Source: Bacteroidales bacterium Bact_23 (GTDB lineage: Bacteria; Bacteroidota; Bacteroidia; Bacteroidales; Lentimicrobiaceae). From it: a stretch of 6,350 bases of DNA. Shown one piece after another: positions 1 through 5,730 of the stretch (position 1 is the stretch's first letter; every line of letters begins with the position of its first letter). A model generated the notes under the pieces. The model had not been told where the DNA came from. It did no database searches and was given only the letters and a program-made list of their open reading frames with translations. Both the position numbers and the translations under genes were made by a program. The stretch is from NCBI GenBank assembly GCA_001603685.1, contig LUZO01000351.1, positions 1 to 6,350 on the forward strand, in the 5' to 3' direction.

Positions 1-2
1 AT

Positions 3-151
3 AATGAACAATGAATAATGAACAATGGGAGTTCATCCGCCGCGGCGGAGCGCCGCAGGGCGCCTCAAATTTTCAAATCCGTCGAAGACGGTTCAAATGC
101 GCCGCCAGGCGCTTCAAATCCGCAATCTACAATCCAAAATCTAAAATCAGG
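3..151. repeat. Intergenic mosaic of 7-base repeats and small GC hairpins
   Basis: Seen directly: positions 3-30 are four 7-base units starting AAT (AATGAAC, AATGAAT, AATGAAC, AATGGGA), and 117-151 are five more (AATCCGC, AATCTAC, AATCCAA, AATCTAA, AATCAGG). Between them lie four GC-rich inverted repeats: 37-48 (CCGCC-GC-GGCGG), 50-63 (GCGCC-GCAG-GGCGC), 79-91 (CCGTC-GAA-GACGG) and 99-112 (GCGCC-GCCA-GGCGC). The word TCAAAT occurs at 65, 73, 93 and 114; the last three are TTCAAAT at 72, 92 and 113, so TTCAAAT plus hairpin forms a unit of 20-21 bases. Stem sequences change while pairing is kept. I recall similar AATCTAA-type heptamer tracts in Bacteroidota intergenic DNA, but I know no named family or function. 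Open frames running through it look like by-products of the repeats. Confidence 0.8.
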
Positions 152-176
152 GATTCTTTTTTCATTGCTTCAGCTT

Positions 177-208
177 ATTGCTTTCCGGAGGGAACTTTTG
201 TATTTTTG
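177..208 (+). promoter_or_regulatory. Bacteroidota-type promoter of uspA
   Basis: A -33-like ATTG (177-180) is followed by exactly 20 bases and a perfect -7 element TATTTTTG (201-208), matching the Bacteroidota consensus TTTG-N19-21-TAnnTTTG. Transcription should start near 212-216, leaving a leader of about 15 bases before the ATG at 230. No Shine-Dalgarno sequence is visible in that leader, which is common in this phylum. Confidence 0.75.
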
Positions 209-229
209 TGATATTATTATCCCACAGCC

Positions 230-664
230 ATGAAAAAGATACTGGTTCCTGTTGATTTCTCTGATCTTTCAACTGATTTGATCGAAAAAGCGGGCGAAAT
301 TGCCGGGGCGTTTGACGGCGAGGTTTTTATTCTGCATGTCATTATGCCTGTTTCCGTGTTTTCCGACGACCCTTCACAAATGACCATTTACGAAAGTCAG
401 GGTTTGGAGGAGTATGCCCGCGAAGAGCAGGAGCTTAAGGCGATGGCCGGTTTTCTGGAGGGAAAGGGCATTAAGACCCGTTCCGCCCTGGTTTACGGGC
501 CGGTAGTTCATACCGTTTTGCATGAAGCGGAGAAATTCGAAGCCGACCTGATCATCATCGGCAGCCACAGCCACGGGTTTCTGTATCGTGCGTTTATCGG
601 AAGCGTGAGCGACGGAATTATCCGCAACAGTACCTGTTCGGTAATGGTGGTGCCTCAGCGCTGA
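230..664 (+). CDS. Universal stress protein, UspA family
   Basis: A single-domain universal stress protein of 144 residues, the usual length for one Usp domain. It is cytoplasmic and expected to form a dimer; family members bind ATP or AMP and support survival under stress. The N-terminus (KILVPVDFSD, Asp9) is the first beta strand and nucleotide-contacting loop. A conserved VYGP stretch lies near residue 88 and the strand ADLIIIGSH at 105-113. The phosphate-binding signature G-2x-G-9x-G(S/T) is present at G111 and G124-S125, but the middle Gly is Ser114 with a Gly two residues later (G116). ATP binding is therefore likely but not certain. The ATG at 230 follows a good promoter and there is no better upstream start. 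The 3' end overlaps the convergent ygiQ by 10 bases. The specific physiological role cannot be read from the sequence. Confidence 0.93.
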   Translation: MKKILVPVDFSDLSTDLIEKAGEIAGAFDGEVFILHVIMPVSVFSDDPSQMTIYESQGLEEYAREEQELKAMAGFLEGKGIKTRSALVYGPVVHTVLHEAEKFEADLIIIGSHSHGFLYRAFIGSVSDGIIRNSTCSVMVVPQR

Positions 665-667
665 GGC
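652..667. repeat. Perfect 16-base palindrome holding both convergent stop codons
   Basis: GCCTCAGCGCTGAGGC reads the same on both strands. On the + strand it contains the uspA stop (TGA, 662-664); on the - strand it contains the ygiQ stop (TGA, 657-655). Both proteins therefore end in Pro-Gln-Arg-stop, encoded by the same bases read in opposite directions. As RNA it could fold into a six-pair stem with a GCGC loop on either strand. No U-run follows, so it is not a standard intrinsic terminator, and no other terminator is visible between the two genes. Confidence 0.9.
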
Positions 668-2505
668 CTCTGATTGAATTTTGCAAGCAGATCGGTTCTT
701 CCCGATTTTTTCAGGGTATCCGTCAGCCAGCGTCGGTTTTCGGGTTTGTACCAGAAAAAGAAACGCTGCTGGTTTAACTTTTCCTCTTTGGTTTTTGCAG
801 TAAAAACCGCTTTCAGGGTATAAGGATCGAAGCCGGTGTAGTAGATAGCCGTTGCCAGGGTCATGGGGGTGGGGGTGAAGTCCTGCACCTGCTCCAGCCT
901 GAAACCCTGCTGCATGGTTTCGCAGGCCAGTTCGGCCATATCTTCGGGGCGGCTGCCCGGATGGCTGGAGATAAAATAAGGTATCAGCTGCTGCCTGAGA
1001 CCATGCCTGCGGTTGATTTCGTTGAATTTCTGCTGAAACTGCACAAAGGTGCGGTAATGTGGCTTGCGCATAATCTGCAGCACATGCGGCGAGCTGTGTT
1101 CGGGGGCGACCTTCAGCCGGCCCGAAACATGGCGGGTAATCACCTGCTCAAGGTATTCATCCAGGCCGTTGGCCTTCGCTTCGGCATCACCGCGGCCAAT
1201 AATCATATCGTACCGGATTCCGCTGCCAATGGTAATGCGTTTTATCCCTTTGATATTAAGTGCTTTGCCATAAAGCTCCGTCATTGGCCGGTGGTCGGTA
1301 TTCAGGTTGCGGCAGATGGTTGGGAAGATGCACGAAGGCCTGCGGCACTTCTGGCAAAGGCTGATGTCGCGCCCCTGCATCAGGTACATATTCGCCGAGG
1401 GGCCTCCCAGATCGGTGATGTGGCCTTTGAAATCAGGGTCGGAGGCAATCTGTTTCACCTCATTCAGAATGGATTTCTCCGAGCGGCTTACCACAAATTT
1501 GCCCTGATGAGCCGATATCGCACAGAAAGCACAGCCGCCAAAGCAGCCCCGGTGAATGTTTACCGAATTGCGGATCATATCGAATGCCGGCACCGTTCCG
1601 CGTTTCAGGTAGCGGGGATGTGGATGGCGGGTGTAAGGCAGATCAAAGGCGGCATCCATCTCCTGCTGGCTCATGGGCGGAAAGGGCGGATTGACAACGG
1701 TAAGGGTATCACCGTTTGGTTCTACAAGCCGGGCTCCCTGCCAGCGGTTCGATTCCTCCTCAAAAATTCTGAAATGACGGGCAAACTCCTTTTTGTCCGA
1801 CAGGCAGGCGGCGTGCGAAGGAAGCTGGAGGGTGCGGATCCCGGACAATTCCGGGAGCGTCTCTCCGGCAGGCATACGGAATGCCGTTTGTTCAACATCC
1901 CGTATGGTATTTATCGCTTTTCCGGCTGCCAATCTGTGGAGCAGCGCAATCACCGCTTTTTCACCCATCCCGAAAACCAGCATATCGGCGCCGCTCCAGG
2001 TGAGGATATCGGGTTTCAGGCTGTCGCTCCAGTAATCGTAGTGGGTCAGGCGACGCATCGAGGCTTCTATTCCACCGAGAATCACCGGAACATCGGGGTA
2101 AAGTTTTTTCAGAATCTGAGAGTAAACCACCGTGGCATAATCGGGCCGGAAGCCGGATTTTCCTCCTGCCGTGTAGGCATCGTCGCTGCGAAGCCGTTTG
2201 TTGGCAGTGTAGTGGTTAACCATGCTATCCATATTTCCGGCGGTAACGCCGAAAAAGAGTCGCGGCCTGCCCAGCTTTTTGAAATCGCGCAGGTCGTCGC
2301 GCCAGTTTGGCTGCGGCAGAATGGCCACCCGGAATCCCTTATGTTCAATCAGCCGGGCAATCACGGCAGGCCCGAAGGAAGGGTGGTCAACATAAGCATC
2401 TCCCGAAACAATGATCACATCCACCTCATCCCAGCCGCGGCGGTCGAGCTCATCGCGCGAAACGGGCAGCCAATCGGTAAGGGAACGCTTATCAGGAATT
2501 TGCAT
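655..2505 (-). CDS. ygiQ: YgiQ family radical SAM protein
   Basis: A 616-residue protein of the YgiQ (UPF0313) family. The N-terminal domain opens with a segment close to E. coli YgiQ (GWDEVDVIIVSGDAYVDHPS, residues 24-43). The radical SAM core has the CxxxCxxC cluster motif at C321, C325 and C328, whose cysteines should hold a [4Fe-4S] cluster that cleaves S-adenosylmethionine. A second cysteine set (C384, C387, C392, C398) fits the family and may bind another metal centre or be structural. The segment from about 540 (VQDFTPTPMTLATAIYYTGF) is the conserved C-terminal DUF3362-like part, shorter than in E. coli (about 739 residues in all), as is usual for Bacteroidota. The substrate is unknown. 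The ATG at 2505 fits the homologous N-terminus, but a -7 box ends only four bases upstream, implying a leaderless or nearly leaderless mRNA. It has no operon partners; neighbours are convergent and divergent. Confidence 0.96.
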   Translation of the reverse strand: MQIPDKRSLTDWLPVSRDELDRRGWDEVDVIIVSGDAYVDHPSFGPAVIARLIEHKGFRVAILPQPNWRDDLRDFKKLGRPRLFFGVTAGNMDSMVNHYTANKRLRSDDAYTAGGKSGFRPDYATVVYSQILKKLYPDVPVILGGIEASMRRLTHYDYWSDSLKPDILTWSGADMLVFGMGEKAVIALLHRLAAGKAINTIRDVEQTAFRMPAGETLPELSGIRTLQLPSHAACLSDKKEFARHFRIFEEESNRWQGARLVEPNGDTLTVVNPPFPPMSQQEMDAAFDLPYTRHPHPRYLKRGTVPAFDMIRNSVNIHRGCFGGCAFCAISAHQGKFVVSRSEKSILNEVKQIASDPDFKGHITDLGGPSANMYLMQGRDISLCQKCRRPSCIFPTICRNLNTDHRPMTELYGKALNIKGIKRITIGSGIRYDMIIGRGDAEAKANGLDEYLEQVITRHVSGRLKVAPEHSSPHVLQIMRKPHYRTFVQFQQKFNEINRRHGLRQQLIPYFISSHPGSRPEDMAELACETMQQGFRLEQVQDFTPTPMTLATAIYYTGFDPYTLKAVFTAKTKEEKLNQQRFFFWYKPENRRWLTDTLKKSGRTDLLAKFNQRPQR

Positions 2506-2509
2506 GCCG

Positions 2510-2517
2510 CAAAGGTA
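2510..2517 (-). promoter_or_regulatory. -7 promoter element of ygiQ
   Basis: On the - strand the sequence reads TACCTTTG, a perfect TAnnTTTG box, followed by CGGC and the ATG at 2505. I see no convincing TTTG -33 element 19-21 bases upstream. Transcription would begin within a few bases of the start codon. Confidence 0.6.
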
Positions 2518-2523
2518 GTCGTT

Positions 2524-2536
2524 TTCAATATTTGAA
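2524..2536. repeat. Short inverted repeat inside the ygiQ promoter spacer
   Basis: TTCAA-TAT-TTGAA is a perfect 5-base inverted repeat. It lies just upstream of the ygiQ -7 box, where the spacer between -33 and -7 should be. The position is compatible with an operator for a dimeric regulator, but the repeat is short and AT-rich and could be chance. Confidence 0.35.
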
Positions 2537-2596
2537 TGACGGATGAAAAGGGAGGGAAGTTTGGGGGATGTTACATTTTCTCATCCCATTTCAATC

Positions 2597-2626
2597 TTGT
2601 TTTTTTAATCATTGCAATTATCTTTG
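2597..2626 (+). promoter_or_regulatory. Bacteroidota-type promoter of the C1 peptidase gene
   Basis: TTG (2597-2599) is followed by 19 bases and a perfect -7 element TATCTTTG (2619-2626). The expected start of transcription is near 2630-2634, giving a leader of about 25 bases to the ATG at 2656. A perfect 10-base palindrome, AGATTAATCT (2631-2640), sits at the expected start site. Confidence 0.75.
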
Positions 2627-2655
2627 CCGGAGATTAATCTTAAACCATCTGATTT

Positions 2656-3864
2656 ATGAAAAGATTTTGTTTTTCGGCCTCATTTCTTATCGGGCTGATG
2701 CTGATGCCGCTTTTTATGCAGGCACAGACTGAAGCAACTCCTGAAAAGAAAGGCTATGAGTTTACTGTAGTTAAGGAAGTGCCCCACACTCCGGTTCCCA
2801 ACCAGTACCGCTCGGGTACCTGCTGGAGTTTCTCGGGCAACGGTCTGCTGGAAGCGGAGATTCTGCGCAAAACCGGTCGGACTGTGGATTTGTCGGAGAT
2901 GTTCATCGTGCGCCAGGCTTATCTCGAAAAAGCCATGAAATATGTAAGAACGCACGGTAGTATCAATTTCTCGGGCGGCGGTGGCGGCCCGGATGTTACC
3001 TTTGTGATGGACAAATACGGCCTGGTGCCTGAGGCTGCATATACCGGCCTTGTCATTGGTGAGGATAAGCACACCCACGGCGAAATGGATGCCGTACTGA
3101 AGGCCTATGTGGATGCCATTATCAAAAACCCCAACAGGAAGCTTACCCCCGTATGGAAACAGGGTTTTGTAGCGCTGCTCGACACCTACCTCGGCGATTA
3201 CCCCGCTGAGTTCAACTATGAAGGAAAAAAATACACCCCCCAGAGCTTCAGCAAAGAGATGGGGCTGAAAGGTGACGACTATGTTCAGCTGACGGCGTAC
3301 AGCCATGTACCGCTTTATCAGCCCTTCATCCAGCAGATTCCCGACAACTGGCTGTGGGCCGAAACCTACAATGTAACCCTGGATGAGATGATGGAGGTGG
3401 TTGACTACGCCCTCAACGAAGGTTACTGCATCGACTGGGCAGCCGATGTGAGCGAAAAGGGATTTTCATGGAAGAATGGCCTGGCCGTTGTTCCCGAAGA
3501 AAATATCAGCGACCTGAGCGGAACCGAAAAGGAGAGATGGGAAGCCCTCACTCCGGCCGAAAGAAGCAAAGCCATGTACAGCTTCGAGAAGATTGTTCCC
3601 GAAAAGAAGATTACTCCCGAAATGCGTCAGCTGGCTTATGACAACTACGAAACCACCGACGACCACGGTATGCTGATCGTTGGAATTGCCAAAGACCAGG
3701 AAGGCAACAAATTCTACAAGGTGAAAAACTCATGGGGAACCGAAGACCATATCTACAACGGATATCTCTTTGCTTCCGTACCCTTTGTACAGTATAAAAC
3801 CATGAATATCGGCATCAATAAGGAGGCGATTCCGAAGCACCTGCGCAAGAAACTGGGATTATAA
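2656..3864 (+). CDS. Exported C1 family cysteine peptidase (bleomycin hydrolase / aminopeptidase C type)
   Basis: A 402-residue papain-fold peptidase of the C1B type. It begins with a classic signal peptide: Lys-Arg, then a hydrophobic stretch to about residue 20, ending near MQAQT. There is no lipobox, so it should be exported to the periplasm and cleaved by signal peptidase I. All four catalytic residues can be placed: oxyanion Gln50 and nucleophile Cys56 (NQYRSGTCWSF), His337 (DDHGMLIVG) and Asn358 (VKNSWG), with spacing like that of bleomycin hydrolase. Cytosolic relatives are hexameric aminopeptidases of about 450 residues whose C-terminus enters the active site. This exported form likely trims peptides in the envelope; that role is inferred. 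It has its own promoter and a terminator just after the stop, so it appears monocistronic. No Shine-Dalgarno sequence lies close to the ATG. The exact substrate is unknown. Confidence 0.95.
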   Translation: MKRFCFSASFLIGLMLMPLFMQAQTEATPEKKGYEFTVVKEVPHTPVPNQYRSGTCWSFSGNGLLEAEILRKTGRTVDLSEMFIVRQAYLEKAMKYVRTHGSINFSGGGGGPDVTFVMDKYGLVPEAAYTGLVIGEDKHTHGEMDAVLKAYVDAIIKNPNRKLTPVWKQGFVALLDTYLGDYPAEFNYEGKKYTPQSFSKEMGLKGDDYVQLTAYSHVPLYQPFIQQIPDNWLWAETYNVTLDEMMEVVDYALNEGYCIDWAADVSEKGFSWKNGLAVVPEENISDLSGTEKERWEALTPAERSKAMYSFEKIVPEKKITPEMRQLAYDNYETTDDHGMLIVGIAKDQEGNKFYKVKNSWGTEDHIYNGYLFASVPFVQYKTMNIGINKEAIPKHLRKKLGL

Positions 3865-3878
3865 ATTGTCCTGACAAT

Positions 3879-3912
3879 AAAAAACGCTGCTTTCCGAAGC
3901 GGCGTTTTTTTT
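3879..3912. terminator. Bidirectional intrinsic terminator between the peptidase gene and tag
   Basis: Six A's (3879-3884), stem CGCTGCTT (3885-3892), loop TCCG, stem AAGCGGCG (3897-3904, one G-T wobble), then eight T's (3905-3912). The A-run gives a T-run on the other strand, so the hairpin can end both the peptidase transcript (+) and the tag transcript (-), whose stop codon is about 26 bases away. Confidence 0.9.
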
Positions 3913-3937
3913 GTGCTTGCCGGACCCGGCGGGCCGT

Positions 3938-4498
3938 TTATCCGCAGGCGTATTTTCGGGAGCAGCTTTCCAGATGGTCGTTTACCATGCCGGCTGCCTG
4001 CATGAAAGCATAGCAGATGGTGCTTCCGCAAAAGGTAAACCCCCGCTTTTTCATATCGCGCGACATGGCATCCGATTCGGGGCTGGTAGCCGGAATCTGT
4101 GAGGAATCGGTGAAGTGGTTCACAATGGTTTTGCCTTCCGTAAACTGCCAGATATAGGCATCGAACGACCCGAATTCCTCCCTGATTTTCAGGAAGATCT
4201 GTGCGTTTTTAATGGTTCCCCTGATTTTTGCCCGGTTGCGGATAATTCCGGTGTCGTTCATCAGGCGGTTGAACTCCTCTTCGCCGTAGCGGGCAATCTT
4301 TTCGGGCACGAAGTTCTCAAAGGCACGCCGGAAACCCTCGCGCCGGTGGAGGATGGTTTTCCAGCTCAATCCTGCCTGAAAGGCATCCAGCACCAGAAAT
4401 TCAAAAAGTTTCCGGTCGTCGTGAACGGGAACGCCCCATTCGGTATCGTGATAGGCCAGCATCAGCGGATCATTGCCCGGCCATGAACAGTTTGCCAT
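3938..4498 (-). CDS. tag: DNA-3-methyladenine glycosylase I
   Basis: A 186-residue base-excision repair enzyme, almost the length of E. coli Tag (187). It removes 3-methyladenine from alkylated DNA, leaving an abasic site, and acts on the nucleoid in the cytoplasm. The zinc-binding residues fall at the same numbers as in E. coli: Cys4, His17, His175 and Cys179. The family signatures YHDTEWGVP (16-24), QAGLSW (41-46) and KKRGFTFCGSTICYAFMQA (150-168) are all present. Position 38, a base-contacting Glu in E. coli, is Asp here, a conservative change. The gene lies 81 bases downstream of mtnA on the same strand. I find no clear -7 box or terminator in that gap, so it may be read through from mtnA. 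It ends at the shared terminator. Confidence 0.97.
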   Translation of the reverse strand: MANCSWPGNDPLMLAYHDTEWGVPVHDDRKLFEFLVLDAFQAGLSWKTILHRREGFRRAFENFVPEKIARYGEEEFNRLMNDTGIIRNRAKIRGTIKNAQIFLKIREEFGSFDAYIWQFTEGKTIVNHFTDSSQIPATSPESDAMSRDMKKRGFTFCGSTICYAFMQAAGMVNDHLESCSRKYACG

Positions 4499-4579
4499 GT
4501 CTGATTTAATCTTATTAAAGAGGTTATATTCAATAGCTTAGATATGTTTTTATCCTGAAAGGAAGATCTTTTTTGCCAA

Positions 4580-5608
4580 TTACCCTTTGTTTTTCAATTG
4601 CAGCAGGTCCGCCGGATTATTAAAAATACCGTACTCGGTGATATAGGCGGTAATCAGCTCTGCCGGCGTTACATCAAAGGCAGGATTTAAGGCTTCGGAG
4701 CCGGGGTTGGTTACCCTTATGGTACGGATTTTCCCATCCCGGTCGGGGCCGGTCTGATAGTGGACCTCATCCTGGCTGCGCTGCTCAATTTCGATGGCGC
4801 TGCCGTCGGGGGTCTCGAAATCGAAGGTAGAACGAGGTGCGGCAATATAAAACGGAATGCCGAAATGGCGGGCGAGGATGGCTTTCTCGTAAGTTCCGAT
4901 TTTGTTGGCGGTATCGCCGTTTGCCGCAATCCTGTCGGCGCCGGTGATCACCAGGTCAACCATCCCTTTCGACATCAGGTAGGCGCCGGCATTGTCGGGG
5001 ACAATGGTGTGCTCCACCCCCTCGTTGGCCAGTTCCCAGGCGGTAAGGCGGGCACCCTGGCTGCGCGGGCGGGTTTCGTCGGCATACACATGTATCCTTT
5101 TCCCTTTGCGGTGGGCAATGTAAACGGGCGCCAGTGCGCTGCCATAATCCACAAAACCGAGCCATCCCGCATTGCAGTGGGTAAGAATGCGGGCGCCGTC
5201 CCGAATCAGCGTATCGCCGTAGGTACCAATCTTCCTGGCAGCTTCTACATTCAGTTCCGCCAGCCGCTGAGCCTCATCCACAGCCGTCTGAACCGATATT
5301 TTTCCCGCTTCAAAAACGCGGTCAACCGCAAAAAACAGATCACGGGCGGTGGGCCGGGTCGCTCTGATAAGGTTGCGAACATACTCCGGATCGGCTCCCT
5401 GAAGAAACCCCTGTGCCATGGCAAAACCGGCAGCCGCCCCGATGGCGCCGGCACCGCGCACCGTCATATTCCGGATGGCTTCGCAGGTGCCTTCATAGTC
5501 CTCAAAAGCCTTCACCTCTATAATGAAGGGCAGCTTATTCTGGTCAATCATATAGACTACCGCATCTTTCATAAGGATGGTAAGGTGGTGTATGTCGCCG
5601 ATTTTCAT
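4580..5608 (-). CDS. mtnA: S-methyl-5-thioribose-1-phosphate isomerase
   Basis: A 342-residue MtnA, related to the eIF-2B alpha/beta/delta family. It converts methylthioribose-1-phosphate to methylthioribulose-1-phosphate in the cytosolic methionine salvage pathway. Numbering from the ATG at 5608: substrate loop RGAGAIGAAAGFAMA (51-65), catalytic Cys145 (LTHCNAG), ETRPRSQGARLTAWEL (178-193), catalytic Asp225 (GADRIAANGD) and Asn235-Lys236. Cys and Asp are 80 residues apart, as in B. subtilis MtnA (Cys160, Asp240). The frame is open to a TTG at 5635, but that codon overlaps a perfect promoter -7 box, so it should not be in the mRNA. The ATG at 5608 has AGGAAA just upstream and begins like homologues. 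No other salvage genes are nearby. Family members also act on 5-deoxyribose-1-phosphate, so the in vivo substrate could be broader. Confidence 0.95.
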   Translation of the reverse strand: MKIGDIHHLTILMKDAVVYMIDQNKLPFIIEVKAFEDYEGTCEAIRNMTVRGAGAIGAAAGFAMAQGFLQGADPEYVRNLIRATRPTARDLFFAVDRVFEAGKISVQTAVDEAQRLAELNVEAARKIGTYGDTLIRDGARILTHCNAGWLGFVDYGSALAPVYIAHRKGKRIHVYADETRPRSQGARLTAWELANEGVEHTIVPDNAGAYLMSKGMVDLVITGADRIAANGDTANKIGTYEKAILARHFGIPFYIAAPRSTFDFETPDGSAIEIEQRSQDEVHYQTGPDRDGKIRTIRVTNPGSEALNPAFDVTPAELITAYITEYGIFNNPADLLQLKNKG

Positions 5609-5609
5609 G

Positions 5610-5615
5610 TTTCCT
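5610..5615 (-). promoter_or_regulatory. Likely ribosome binding site of mtnA
   Basis: On the - strand, AGGAAA lies one base before the ATG at 5608. The GG is closer to the start than in a textbook Shine-Dalgarno site, but the purine-rich stretch favours this ATG over the TTG at 5635. Confidence 0.5.
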
Positions 5616-5632
5616 GTTTTTAAGTTCGCTAA

Positions 5633-5640
5633 CAAAAGTA
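5633..5640 (-). promoter_or_regulatory. -7 promoter element of mtnA
   Basis: On the - strand the sequence is TACTTTTG, a perfect TAnnTTTG box. It lies between the terminator of the upstream barrel gene and the mtnA ATG, giving a leader of roughly 20 bases. No good -33 element is seen at the usual spacing. Confidence 0.65.
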
Positions 5641-5671
5641 GTGGATTCGGCTGAACGGGGGAGTTTGGAGC

Positions 5672-5705
5672 AAAAAAAAGAAGCTGCCCTTTTGGGGACA
5701 GCCTC
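5672..5705 (-). terminator. Intrinsic terminator of the outer-membrane barrel gene
   Basis: On the - strand, GAGGCTG-T-CCC (5705-5695) pairs with GGGCAGCTTC (5689-5680), with one bulged T and one G-T wobble. The loop is CAAAA, and eight T's follow (5679-5672). It starts about 25 bases after the stop codon of the barrel gene and precedes the mtnA promoter, separating the two transcripts. Confidence 0.88.
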
Positions 5706-5730
5706 TTTCACATTTGAGAAGACGGATAAA

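Noticed and set aside
65..119. TTCAAAT repeats every 20-21 bases as a possible CRISPR array
   Set aside because: The repeated word is only seven bases, the intervals are hairpins rather than unique spacers, and no cas genes are present.
11..233. Two small + strand open frames over the left repeat region
   Set aside because: They are made of translated heptamer and hairpin repeats, run across the uspA promoter, and have no start signals.
961..2535. Long open frame (524 codons) on the + strand opposite ygiQ
   Set aside because: It is a shadow of ygiQ, whose frame is supported by strong family motifs. The antisense translation shows no recognisable domain and no promoter precedes it.
3865..3878. 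Inverted repeat ATTGTC-CT-GACAAT right after the peptidase stop
   Set aside because: The loop would be only two bases and there is no T-run. The stronger hairpin immediately downstream is the terminator.
4499..4579. Possible promoter or terminator between mtnA and tag
   Set aside because: No TAnnTTTG box is present on the - strand, and the only stem there (TCCT-TTC-AGGA) is four pairs with a poor T-run.
4760..5623. Open frame of 287 codons opposite mtnA
   Set aside because: It lies antisense to a clear MtnA with catalytic Cys and Asp, and its translation has no recognisable features.
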